A stretch of 38,428 nt of DNA, from NCBI GenBank assembly GCA_030679975.1, contig JAUXSL010000127.1, forward strand, positions 1 through 38,428, read 5' to 3'. This DNA comes from Actinomycetota bacterium (GTDB lineage: Bacteria; Actinomycetota; Aquicultoria; CAJVYJ01; JAUVQD01). The position numbers and the translations under genes are program-made. Below the pieces are notes generated by a model that searched no databases, was not told the DNA's origin, and saw only the letters and a list, made by a program, of their open reading frames with translations. The number at the start of each line of letters is the position of its first letter. Within the stretch, counting starts at the first letter, position 1. Shown here piece after piece: positions 28,591 to 37,852 of the stretch.

Positions 28591-28617
28591 AGAAAAACGG
28601 GGCTCGCAAGAGCGTAG

Positions 28618-28752
28618 CGGGAGCTTGACCATCTGGTCCACGGTCAACGCGAACCTCATCACACACCAGAATTTCGGCGTCTATTAGAGAGGGCTATGCC
28701 GGATTATGCTAAGCGGAAGCAGTGGTTGCTTGAAAATGGTGGAGGATTCTAG
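28618..28752 (+). pseudogene. possible C-terminal remnant of an unidentified protein
   Basis: Open frame RELDHLVHGQREPHHTPEFRRLLERAMPDYAKRKQWLLENGGGF* with no plausible upstream start. Confidence 0.35.
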
Positions 28753-28772
28753 TTTAAATATAATTGTAGTTG

Positions 28773-28955
28773 TTATTTTTTATTGCTTTTGGCTGATTTA
28801 ATCAGAAGCTCACGTTTTTTAACGACATCTGGGCGAGTTGCTTGCGGCATGGCCGCCGTTTCTATGATTCTAGCATAGCTTCTTTTGTAGTCTGAGATAT
28901 TAAGTTCATCGATTGCCAACTTCATCGCACTTGGCCGAGGGCTTTCTTTAGGCAT
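28773..28955 (-). CDS. hypothetical protein (60 aa)
   Basis: Strong ribosome-binding site AAAGGAGGAACAT-ATG on the minus strand. Confidence 0.6.
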   Translation of the reverse strand: MPKESPRPSAMKLAIDELNISDYKRSYARIIETAAMPQATRPDVVKKRELLIKSAKSNKK

Positions 28956-28982
28956 ATGTTCCTCCTTTGTCGATATTATAAT

Positions 28983-29408
28983 CTATCGGCGAAAAATTGC
29001 AGTTGCAGCTAACACATGCTGCGCTCTGTGGCGCTGCTCAGAGAAGGTCGCAGTCAAGCTCACAAGGCCTGTTAGCCCTAGTACGATTGTGCCAGCCCTC
29101 TTATTGGCATTCATTAAGGCATAGAGGTCGAAATGATATTTCTGCGTAATGAAAAGAGCCCCAAAAAATATCATTGTCGCGATGGTTGAAACAGCAAGAT
29201 AACTGAGCCAGATCCAAGTATCCGTTTTAAACCGAATAAAAAGGTGGATTTGATTAAACGACTTATCATAATTATCAGCGGGCCGATTGACGCTTTTTCT
29301 TAGCATCTGATCATAGTGCTGGCGTGTCGAATAGAGGTGCAATACGCTACGTCCGCTGTCGACCCTATCGAAAGCTTCATTAGTGCTGGCCCGAAACATA
29401 GGGAACAA
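28983..29408 (-). CDS. hypothetical 2-TM protein (141 aa)
   Basis: Two hydrophobic segments; AT-rich relative to flanks. Confidence 0.6.
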   Translation of the reverse strand: MFPMFRASTNEAFDRVDSGRSVLHLYSTRQHYDQMLRKSVNRPADNYDKSFNQIHLFIRFKTDTWIWLSYLAVSTIATMIFFGALFITQKYHFDLYALMNANKRAGTIVLGLTGLVSLTATFSEQRHRAQHVLAATAIFRR

Positions 29409-29430
29409 AGCCGAAACAGGCCGTCCCTCT

Positions 29431-29735
29431 GTGTCAAGATAGTTGAAACAGTCCCTTCCCTTTAATTATTGTAGAGGGCGAGGGGGTTGTAAATGAATAA
29501 CGGCAGCAAGGAGAAGGCCGGAACCACAGGGATCGGTTTAGTTGGACCCCAGTGGACCGAGGGCGAGCGAAGCGAGCCCGAGGGACAGGCTGGGCCGATC
29601 AAACCGGACGGCGATCTAAGTAGCGCGCAAGTTCCGAATCCGGAAGTTACGGAAAAGACCGTAAAGCGCAAATTTTCCACTGACTACAAAGCCCGAATAG
29701 TCAGAGAGGCGGACGCCTGCACCGAGATCGGTCAG
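29431..29735 (+). mobile_element. IS3-family remnant (left end plus truncated orfA)
   Basis: Left-end-like GTGTCAAGATAGTTGAAACAGTCCC; orfA N-terminus VTEKTVKRKFSTDYKARIVREADACTEIGQL stops abruptly in merA-like sequence. Confidence 0.75.
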
Positions 29736-30358
29736 CTTAACGCCGATGGTTTCCAGCCCCAGCCCCTTGGTGTTCGCCGCGCCGCCGGCCGCCGCCAGGA
29801 GTTGCCCGCCTCGGTACTCGCGGGTTTCACCGCCGACATCGACTCCGGCAGTTCCTCGAGTTGCAGCGCTTCGACATTGGTTAAATAATCGACTCGGTCG
29901 ATGCCTTCGATCGGCGGGATGAATGGGGAAGAGCCGCCGGCGATTATGATTTTCTCGCCCCCAATCGACCGCCCGTTAACGGATATTTCATGCGGGCCGG
30001 CAAAAATCGCCGATCCTTGGAACTTGGTCAGGCGGGGGATGTCATTTAGCGTTTTTTCATATTTGTCATGCCTTAGCTCCGCGACCAGTCGGCGTTTTTC
30101 TTCAATTGCTTGACGAAAATCCAGCCCCAGGTTTTCGGCGCCGGTGATCGACCGAAAATTATTATGCTTGGCGTAATAATAGATTTCGCCCGCCCGGAGC
30201 AGATGTTTGCTGGGCACGCAACCGACGTTGACGCAGGTGCCGCCAATCGTCCCGCGTTCGATTAACGCGATTCGCACGCCTTCGCGGGCGGCCCTGACGG
30301 CTGCCGCCGCGGCCGCCGAACAGGCCCCAACGATGATTAGATCGAAATTTTGCATCAC
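29735..30358 (-). pseudogene. mercuric-reductase-like FAD/NAD(P) oxidoreductase, internally deleted and 3'-truncated
   Basis: RGTIGGTCVNVGCVPSK...YLTNVEALQLEELPESM then frame change to GETREYRGGQLLAAAGGAANTKGLGLETIGVK; truncated by the IS. Confidence 0.85.
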
Positions 30359-31483
30359 CCTGTTTTACCCTTCCGCCGGTCCTTCCGCGCGGCGGCGGTA
30401 TTAAAAGCGTGGACGGCGTCGATCAGGGCGGTGTGGACGAACAGTTGGGGGAAGTTGCCGAGAAAGTGGCTGGTGGGCGCGTCGATTTCTTCCGCCAACA
30501 AGCCGACGTGGTTGGCGCTGTCGACTATCGCCTGGATAAACTCCGCGGCAAAATCGAGCCGGCCGAGCTTAATGAAATGAATCGCCAGCCAAATCGAGGC
30601 GATGGCGAAAGCCCCTTCGCTAACGCCGAGAGTTTCGTTGCCCCATTTGAACTGGTACATCAGGCCCTTGTGCCCCAGGGTGTGGATTAACCGGTCGGCG
30701 GTCGACCTAAGGCGCTCGTCGGTGGCGGGCAAGAAATCGTAGACGCTCATCAGCAAAGCGCCGGCATCCAGTTCGGTTGATCCAAAAGCCTTGGTGAAGC
30801 TGTCCAACTCCGGGTTAAATGTCCGCGCCCCAGATTTTCGGCGAGATCGTTCCGGTTAATTCGCCGTAGCGGGCGGCGCAAAGGAGCGCTTTGCCGTAGA
30901 CGTCGAGTTGGAACTGGTCGGCCGCCCCGTTGCCGATTCTCACCGGGGCCGATCCCATATATCCCTCCAGCCCGGGAACGACCCGCTCGCCCTTTAGGCG
31001 CTCTCCCGGCCGCAGGGTCCAGAGAGCCGCGGCTGAGCTTTCTTTTATTTCAAGAGAGGATGAGTTGTGCAGCTCAACCAGCCCGCCCGCTCCCGCGGCG
31101 ATTAGCGAACAGGCTTTCCGTCGAAATGTCGGGGGGACGTTTCCGTAATTAAAGCGGGGCGCGAAAGCGACTTCGATTTTCGTTTCTCCGGAGACGCCCG
31201 TTAGGCGGCGGTATAGTTCTCGGCGCCGCCCGTTGACGGCCAGAAAATCCACGATCTCGGCGCGGCCGCCCGGGGTTTCGAACAGGGCAACCAGGACATT
31301 CGTGTCCGGAACATACGCCTGGCTTGATTGGTAGCCGGCGATTGGAGCGACACTGAAGCGGCCCCCTTTTTCGTCATCGAGAACGGCGCCGAAAATGGAC
31401 GGCGAATCGAACCGCGGCCAACACAGCCAGTCGATCGAGCCGTCCGTCCCCACGAGCGCGGCCGTGTGGGAATCGCTGATCAA
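30355..31483 (-). pseudogene. glycoside hydrolase family 15-like (glucoamylase/trehalase) gene with internal deletions and frameshift
   Basis: LISDSHTAALVGTDGSIDWLCWPRFDSPS, LEGYMGSAPVRIGNGAADQFQLDVYG, SFTKAFGSTELDAGALLM are GH15 segments; catalytic middle missing. Confidence 0.85.
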
Positions 31484-31717
31484 ACCGTAATCGCGAATCG
31501 GGTGTTATATGTCTTTGCCGGGCCCCCGGCAAACAAGGAAGAGCGCGATGGAATCAACAGGGCGGTTGGTCTCCAATATAACAATCGCCTGTAATGTATT
31601 CCAGATTTTGCCGATAATAACTTAGTACGGCTGGTCGCCGGCGGAAAAATCGCCGCCCGCGGGCTCGGCCGATAATTGAGGCGCAAGCAAAAGGTTTTAG
31701 GAAGGGAGCTGAGGTTG

Positions 31718-33748
31718 GTGAAAATAAAGTCCATTAGAGCCAAGCTGTTGATCACGTTGCTGGCAATTTACACCATCGGAGGGCTGGCCATCGGCATAAA
31801 CCAGTATTTCAGCGAGCAGGCCAGGCTTAAGACGATTTTGGACGAGAAGGCGTCGAGATCTTATGAAGTATTCTTTTCCCAGGTCAAAAGTGACGAGGAG
31901 GCCCTTGGCAAGACGCTGACGGGTCTTGCCGGGCGAGAGGAGTTTCTGGCGCTCTTGGCTGAAAAGGATCGGGACGGCCTGCTGGCTCAAACCAAGCCGC
32001 TTTTTGACGAGTTAAGGTCGAAATATCGGATAACCCACTTTTATTTCATCGACCCGTCCGGGGCCGTCTTGCTTAGGGTTCATAAGCCCGAGCAGTACGG
32101 GGACGTTCTGCAAAGAATAACCTTCAAGCAGGCGGAAAAAACCGGTCAACTGGCCAGCGGTATCGAGATGGGCAAGAACTTCTTCTCCTTAAGAGCCGTA
32201 ATGCCGGTTAAGTACAAGGGCAAGTTTGTCGGTTATGTGGAACTGGGCCAGGAGATCGATCACATCTTCCCGGCCTTCAGGGAACTCACGAACGACAACG
32301 CCAGCGTGTTTCTCACTAACGTCTTTATCAAGGGACAAGCCATCGAGATGGTGGGCGAAAAAGTCGGGGACTTCACCTTGCTCGACTCTTCGGACGAAAA
32401 GCTGGCGGTGGACGCCGCCTCGATGGTTGAGTTGGCCGGCGGGCTCGACGACTTTAAGACTATCCACCTCAAGTCAATAAAGTCGTACCAGGTTGTCGGC
32501 GTCGGGCCGTTCGCGGACGCCGGCGGCAGGGTGGTCGGGGTGCTGATGGTGCAACACGACTCCAGCAAGTTCGTCGCCGACGCCATGGGGACGCTCTGGC
32601 AGTCAACCGTCATCTTCGGGATCATTTTCTTGATCGCGGCCGCCGCCTTGGCGGTGCTGGTCAACAGGAGCGCTATCGACCCCATCCTGCGGCTGGGGAG
32701 CGACGTGGGCCAGATAGCCCAAGGCAACCTGACTGTTAAGGTGAATGCCAACAGCGACGACGAGATCGGCGCGCTCGCCAAAAACATGGACAATATGGTG
32801 AAAAGTTTGCGCGGGCTGGCGATTGAGATGAAAGAGGCCACGGGCGACATCGCGGCAACCGCCGCGGAACTGTCGGCGGCCACGACGCAGAATAACGCCA
32901 GCGCCGTCAAGCAAGCGAGTTCGATAAACCAGGTGACCGTGAGCGTCGCCGAAGTCAAACAGACCGCCGGGCAGGCCGGCGATCTGGCGAAGTCGGTGGC
33001 CGAATCGGCTCAAGAAACGGCGCGGGTCGCCGAGGTCGGCGAGGGAGCGGTCCAGAACACCGTTGGGAGCATCAAGGAGATCAAAGACACCGTGGAGTCG
33101 ATCGCCAAAAGCATTCGGTCGCTTAGCGACCGCACCCAACAGATCGGCACGATCATCGCCACCGTTAACGATATTGCCGAACAATCGAAGCTGCTGGCGC
33201 TAAACGCGGCGATCGAGGCGGCGCGCGCCGGCGAGCACGGCAAAGGGTTCACTGTGGTCGCCGCGGAGGTCCGCAGTTTGGCCGAGCAGTCCCAGCAAGC
33301 CACCACCCAGGTCAAGGCGATCCTCGACGACATCCAGGCCGCCACTAACCAGGCGGCGATGGCCGCCGAGGAGGGGACGCGCCGGGTGGAGCACGGGGTC
33401 AAGCTGGCCAACGAGGCCGGCGACAGTATAAAGCAGTTGGCCGAGAGCGTTGACAAGTCGGCCTCTGCCGCCCAACAGATTGTCGCCTCGGTTTACCAAC
33501 AAACGGCGGGGATCGATCAGATAAGCTCGGCGCTTGACGGAATCAACCAGTCAACGTCCCAGTTTGTCTCCAGCGCCAACCAAACGGAGGGCGCGGCGCA
33601 AAACCTGAGCGATCTGGGCGGCAAGTTGGAGCGACTGGTCGCCCGGTACCAGGTGAGCGAAAACGGCGCCGATCGGGTTTCCGACCAGGAACCGGAATCG
33701 CTATCGGAATATGAGCGGGAACTTTTAAACGAGCAGGTCCCGAGTTAA
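31718..33748 (+). CDS. methyl-accepting chemotaxis protein (extracellular sensor + HAMP + MCP signalling)
   Basis: Two TMs; [42 protein letters not shown] hairpin tip; TTG/GTG start. Confidence 0.95.
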   Translation: MKIKSIRAKLLITLLAIYTIGGLAIGINQYFSEQARLKTILDEKASRSYEVFFSQVKSDEEALGKTLTGLAGREEFLALLAEKDRDGLLAQTKPLFDELRSKYRITHFYFIDPSGAVLLRVHKPEQYGDVLQRITFKQAEKTGQLASGIEMGKNFFSLRAVMPVKYKGKFVGYVELGQEIDHIFPAFRELTNDNASVFLTNVFIKGQAIEMVGEKVGDFTLLDSSDEKLAVDAASMVELAGGLDDFKTIHLKSIKSYQVVGVGPFADAGGRVVGVLMVQHDSSKFVADAMGTLWQSTVIFGIIFLIAAAALAVLVNRSAIDPILRLGSDVGQIAQGNLTVKVNANSDDEIGALAKNMDNMVKSLRGLAIEMKEATGDIAATAAELSAATTQNNASAVKQASSINQVTVSVAEVKQTAGQAGDLAKSVAESAQETARVAEVGEGAVQNTVGSIKEIKDTVESIAKSIRSLSDRTQQIGTIIATVNDIAEQSKLLALNAAIEAARAGEHGKGFTVVAAEVRSLAEQSQQATTQVKAILDDIQAATNQAAMAAEEGTRRVEHGVKLANEAGDSIKQLAESVDKSASAAQQIVASVYQQTAGIDQISSALDGINQSTSQFVSSANQTEGAAQNLSDLGGKLERLVARYQVSENGADRVSDQEPESLSEYERELLNEQVPS

Positions 33749-33812
33749 ACGGCAGCCAAGCCCCAAAAAACCGCCGAAACCGAAAGTTAAGATTAACGAC
33801 CTGCTGGTTTAC

Positions 33813-34109
33813 TTGGAAGGCTTGCCGGCAGACAGCGCGATCCGCAAGCGTTTGACCGCGGATAAAATGCTCAGAATCAAGCGATATATTGACGAAATCC
33901 TGTATCTCGATTACGTCATTCTCGGCCTCAAAGAGGACATCGCCCTTAATGGAGAGATCGAGATTTACAAAAACAGCGCGCAGCAGACCCGGAGAGCGAA
34001 CCCGGCTTTGACGACACTCATTGACGTGATAAAGACCTATAATCAATTGCTCCGGCAAGTCTCCGAGTTGATACGCAGCGCCGAGATCGAGGTAGAAAAA
34101 CAATGGTAG
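33813..34109 (+). CDS. small helical protein, possibly P27-like phage small terminase
   Basis: IYKNSAQQTRRANPALTTLIDVIKTYNQLLRQVSELI resembles P27 small terminases; only a weak TTG start. Confidence 0.45.
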   Translation: MEGLPADSAIRKRLTADKMLRIKRYIDEILYLDYVILGLKEDIALNGEIEIYKNSAQQTRRANPALTTLIDVIKTYNQLLRQVSELIRSAEIEVEKQW

Positions 34110-34126
34110 ACAACAAACGCCTGCAG

Positions 34127-34153
34127 AGCGGCCCAAAAGAGCCGCTTTGCATT
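34127..34153 (+). terminator. Rho-independent-like terminator
   Basis: AGCGGC-CCAAAAGA-GCCGCT followed by TTGCATTT. Confidence 0.5.
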
Positions 34154-34273
34154 TCCCCTGGTAACGGCGTCTCTGAGACGGCGCGTAAGCGTCTCTTAGC
34201 AGGTCGGCAAGGGTAAACTACCTGGCATTAAGGCCGACATGGAAGCGTTTGCCGAGTTTGCGTATTGAACCCG

Positions 34274-34807
34274 TCATTGTGCCAGCGATATCTCCGCGCC
34301 TTTAATCTCCACATACTGCCCGGCTGAGGCCTGAACGTAAAAATTGCCAGGCTCGTTGCCGTTTGCAATGATGTTTTCTCCGTTTGCATCTCCCGATACT
34401 TGCCAGTATGCGCTACTGCCGCTCGGCGTGCCCTTGTATCGGCCCGCTGGGATATCTGTTCCAACAAGATAAACCCCGTCCGAAAAGGTAGTTTTCGACT
34501 TCTCGGCCTCAACTTGTTTCTCGGCTGCAACCTTGCCATCGAGCTCGGCCCGCACCGTCTTTAGGGTCGTTGCCGCCTCAGTGGCTTTAGCGAGAGCCGC
34601 GTCTTTTTCTTTCTTCAGTGATTCATTTTCTTGCCTTAAGGAATCGATGTTTACCGTTGCTGTTTTATCGGACACAGCTATTTCAGCAGGCTTTTGGCTT
34701 GACTCCGAGGAGCTTGCGCCAACAGAAACGCCGATGATGAACGCTATTCCCGCAATCGCCCACCACCGCTTGTACCAAGGCGTTTTAAAGGTTTGTTCTT
34801 CAGACAT
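34274..34807 (-). CDS. membrane-anchored protein with secreted C-terminal domain
   Basis: TM + coiled coil + FSDGVYLVGTDIPAGRYKGTPSGSSAYWQVSG, a recurrent actinobacterial/firmicute extracellular domain. Confidence 0.75.
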   Translation of the reverse strand: MSEEQTFKTPWYKRWWAIAGIAFIIGVSVGASSSESSQKPAEIAVSDKTATVNIDSLRQENESLKKEKDAALAKATEAATTLKTVRAELDGKVAAEKQVEAEKSKTTFSDGVYLVGTDIPAGRYKGTPSGSSAYWQVSGDANGENIIANGNEPGNFYVQASAGQYVEIKGAEISLAQ

Positions 34808-34987
34808 GATGCCCTCCCGTTTCAATCGACCATTTCGCTGCCTGCCGGCTGATCTTTTGGGAGAACTTGGTTATGAGGGAGCGATTAGCCAATTAGAACT
34901 TAAACCATGTGTCGGCCTGGTGACAAGAGAACAAGCGTTTGCCGAGATGCCGTGGAAGCACTGATTAGCCATTGCAACCTCTTTATT

Positions 34988-35200
34988 TCACGGGAAATCG
35001 ATGCAGCTTTCGTAATTGTTTGGCCGGCATCTTCTCAGGCGCCGGTAGGTTTTTAAGCCGCCTCTGAAAACACCATATTTATCGATTGCCGTAATGGCGT
35101 ATTGTGAGCATGTGGGGTGGAAGCGACACTTGCCAGCGCCGAGCCGCGGTGAAATCTTCGCCTGATAAACCTTGATCAATATTAAAACGCTAGACTTCAT
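34988..35200 (-). CDS. yidD: membrane protein insertion efficiency factor YidD
   Basis: LIKVYQAKISPRLGAGKCRFHPTCSQYAITAIDKYGVFRGGLKTYRRLRRCRP. Confidence 0.95.
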   Translation of the reverse strand: MKSSVLILIKVYQAKISPRLGAGKCRFHPTCSQYAITAIDKYGVFRGGLKTYRRLRRCRPNNYESCIDFP

Positions 35201-35423
35201 GCTCGATGGTTGTCTTTGTTATTGCCCTTGATCCGCATTGTGGGCACTTTGAAAGGTCAACCGTTTTCTTATTTGGTAAGACGGAACAACAACCACAGCA
35301 AGTTAGGTCCTTGCCGACGTTTTGCATTTGCTTGCCGAGGTTTTGGATCGCGTCCTGCTTTCCATAATAAGAAACAGCGCCACATGCTTTACAGGTTACT
35401 TCAGTCTCTTTTATTTTGCCCAT
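35190..35423 (-). CDS. zinc-ribbon protein
   Basis: CKACGAVSYYGK...CCGCC...CPQCGSRAI; start ATG 35423. Confidence 0.75.
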   Translation of the reverse strand: MGKIKETEVTCKACGAVSYYGKQDAIQNLGKQMQNVGKDLTCCGCCSVLPNKKTVDLSKCPQCGSRAITKTTIEHEV

Positions 35424-35549
35424 CGCTATCCTTCCACAGAAAATTAGCTTATCACAGGGCGATTGCTTGTCAATCAACCCTCGGAATAGGCCTTATCCGC
35501 GTCGCGGAATGACGATTTCGGCTGCACCCTATTTGCACCCCAAAATCTA

Positions 35550-35581
35550 AGGCCTAGAACCATTTTACCGATTCTAGGCCT
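35550..35581 (-). terminator. terminator downstream of tRNA-Val(GAC)
   Basis: AGGCCTAGAA (35550-35559) and TTCTAGGCCT (35572-35581), followed on the minus strand by TAGATTTTGG. Confidence 0.7.
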
Positions 35582-35587
35582 CTGAAC

Positions 35588-35662
35588 TGGTGGGCACTGG
35601 CAGATTTGAACTGCCGACCTCTTCCGTGTCAAGGAAGCGCTCTCCCCCTGAGCCAAGCGCCC
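35588..35662 (-). tRNA. tRNA-Val (anticodon GAC), CCA encoded
   Basis: GGGCGCT/AGTGCCC; anticodon arm CTTCC-TTGACAC-GGAAG; ACCA end. Confidence 0.95.
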
Positions 35663-35697
35663 GAAATAACCCCTTTGAGCGGTTCAAATCCGCTCTG

Positions 35698-35768
35698 AGG
35701 CGACGAGCGGATTTGAACCGCTGTACAAGGTTTTGCAGACCTCTGCCTAACCACTCGGCCACGTCGCC
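35698..35768 (-). tRNA. tRNA-Cys (anticodon GCA)
   Basis: GGCGACG/CGTCGCC; anticodon loop CTGCAAA; U73. Confidence 0.95.
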
Positions 35769-35784
35769 GAAGTAAAAAGAAAAG

Positions 35785-35856
35785 AGCGGATGACGGGATT
35801 TGAACCCGCGACCCTCACCTTGGCAAGGTGATGCTCTACCACTGAGCCACATCCGC
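35785..35856 (-). tRNA. tRNA-Gly (anticodon GCC)
   Basis: GCGGATG/CATCCGC; anticodon loop TTGCCAA; U73. Confidence 0.95.
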
Positions 35857-36060
35857 GCGTGCTGAAAAATTTTATCATTGACTGTCTAGTTTGACAACGA
35901 ACTGGCGCGATAAAATGTACCCGCTCAACGAAGTATCGCCGGTCTAGTAATATATCTCTTACTTCTTTGGTATATAATCAATCGTTGATTTGTCAATTTA
36001 AACGAGCGGGGCGCGATCGTGAGCAAGCAGCCCCGGCCACGTAAAAAGTGAGGTCGATTT

Positions 36061-37032
36061 ATGGCTACGCCCCAGCTTGAGGGAGATTTAAAAAAACTGC
36101 ACGTTCAGTCCCGGCAGGACCGCAAGAAAAAGCGCGGCCGCAAATGGATGATAATTGTCGCCTCCATTCTGGGGGCGCTGGTTTTAGGCATGGCGGGCGG
36201 CTACATGTGGTTACTTTCTTTACAGAATAAGATGCAGCTCAAACCTAAGGACGCTGAGAAGATCAACAAGGTTGTGGCAGCCCCTCAAGGGGATGGAATA
36301 AATATTGTTCTCGCCGGGACGGACAGGCGCGCGAATTGGACCAGCTCGCGCGCCGACAGTCTGATGTTCATTCACGCGGACAAGAAGACAAAAAAGATAT
36401 ATATGCTGTCGATCCCTCGCGATACACGGGTGATGATTCCGGGCCGGGGCATGGACAAAATCAACCATTCGTGGGCATTTGGCGGCGCGCCGTTGCTGAT
36501 ACGTACGGTTTCGGATTTCGTGAACCAACCCGTCAACTACTACTTTCAGGTAGATTACGGCCGTTTTGAAGAGGCGGTTAACGCTATGGGCGGCGTTGAT
36601 TTCGCTACCGACTTATCCTTTTACGATGGCGAGCTGGGTGTGGCGGTCAGGCCGGGATTGCGGCACAGGGAAGGCAAAGAAGCCCTGGCGATAGTCAGGA
36701 ATCGCCATGTCGGTTCGGGTGGCGGTGGTGACCTGGCCAGAGTGCCGGTACAGCAGCAGTTTATCCAAGCGATGATGGCCCAATCCATCAAGTCTTATGC
36801 CGATGTTCCGAGGATGGCTAATGTTGTCGCTTCTTACGTTAACACTAACATGGGATTAACCGAGATGCTGGCGACCGGGCGGGCATTCGCGGACAGTAGC
36901 CGCCAGATAGACATGGCGATACTTCCGGGCAAGGGCGTTATGATCAATCGTATCAGCTACGTGATTCCGGACCTGGGAGCCAAAGACACCTTGCTGTCGG
37001 CGATGTTATCCAATAAGCCGTTTCCCAGGTAG
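36061..37032 (+). CDS. LytR-CpsA-Psr (LCP) family protein
   Basis: TM; NIVLAGTDRRANWTSSRADSLMFIHAD, LSIPRDTRVMIPG, KINHSWAFGG, RNRHVGSGGGGDLARVPVQQQFI. Confidence 0.95.
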   Translation: MATPQLEGDLKKLHVQSRQDRKKKRGRKWMIIVASILGALVLGMAGGYMWLLSLQNKMQLKPKDAEKINKVVAAPQGDGINIVLAGTDRRANWTSSRADSLMFIHADKKTKKIYMLSIPRDTRVMIPGRGMDKINHSWAFGGAPLLIRTVSDFVNQPVNYYFQVDYGRFEEAVNAMGGVDFATDLSFYDGELGVAVRPGLRHREGKEALAIVRNRHVGSGGGGDLARVPVQQQFIQAMMAQSIKSYADVPRMANVVASYVNTNMGLTEMLATGRAFADSSRQIDMAILPGKGVMINRISYVIPDLGAKDTLLSAMLSNKPFPR

Positions 37033-37056
37033 GAGCGGGCGGTTTTCGGCGCGTTC

Positions 37057-37770
37057 TTAATGGCTCCAGAGATAACTTACCAGTTCGTGCAGGCTATTTA
37101 TGACCAGGCAATCGGCATTCGAGACAGTGCCTTTGCGGTCAAGTAAAACGGGGGTTATCCCGACGCTCCTGGCCCCCATGATATCGGCGTAGTAATGATC
37201 GCCGACGTGCATGGTCTCCGCCGCGCCCACTCCGGCCCGCTCCAGCGCCAGCTCAAAAATCTGCGGCTGCGGCTTTAGCAGCCCGACGTTGGCTGAGGAA
37301 ATGACGAAATCAAGATATTTGGAGAGACCGGTCTCGACCGACAGGCTGGTCAGGCGCGTGTCCCAATTGGAGACCAGGCCGATCTTAAAGCCGGCCTCGG
37401 ACAATCTGGTTAATGTCGGCAGGACGTCCGGATAAGGTTGCCACCGGTCCGCCTGCCCGAATGCCGTGTAGATGTCACTCGCCAGCTCGGTCGTCTCTTC
37501 CTGGAGGCCGGCGTCGTTTAGCATCAGCTCGTAGAGTTCAATCCAGAATTTGGCCGTATCCATCTCCTTCATCCAGAAGGAGTCGTCGCGCCGGTATTGG
37601 TCTTCATAGGCCTGGTCGGCCAGGGCCAAAGCTTGGCTCAGGCGTCCGGGATCGACGGTATAGCCGCGCAACGCCAGGACTTCCGTGCAAATGTCGACGA
37701 CTGAAGGAAACGGTAGAAGAAGTGTATTGCCTACGTCAAAAAAGATCGCTTTGAAAGAATGTGACGGCAT
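37057..37770 (-). CDS. HAD superfamily hydrolase
   Basis: IFFDVGNTLL, GLVSNWDTRL, LKPQPQIFELAL, MHVGDHYYADIMGARSVG. Confidence 0.93.
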   Translation of the reverse strand: MPSHSFKAIFFDVGNTLLLPFPSVVDICTEVLALRGYTVDPGRLSQALALADQAYEDQYRRDDSFWMKEMDTAKFWIELYELMLNDAGLQEETTELASDIYTAFGQADRWQPYPDVLPTLTRLSEAGFKIGLVSNWDTRLTSLSVETGLSKYLDFVISSANVGLLKPQPQIFELALERAGVGAAETMHVGDHYYADIMGARSVGITPVLLDRKGTVSNADCLVINSLHELVSYLWSH

Positions 37771-37852
37771 CGTGCTTGGATAATATCACTAGGCATCCTA
37801 ATTTTCCACAACTATCGGTTTGGGAATAAACGATAAAGCAGAAGGAGTGAAT

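Noticed and set aside
32260-33502. Large minus-strand ORFs within the MCP gene
   Set aside because: Antisense of the periodic coiled-coil coding region; no independent support
35474-35852. Minus-strand ORFs (35474-35656, 35574-35852) and the plus ORF at 35590
   Set aside because: They run through the Val/Cys/Gly tRNA genes; translations such as MWLSGRASPCQGEGRGFKSRHPL and RFELPTSSVSRKRSPPEPS are typical tRNA artefacts
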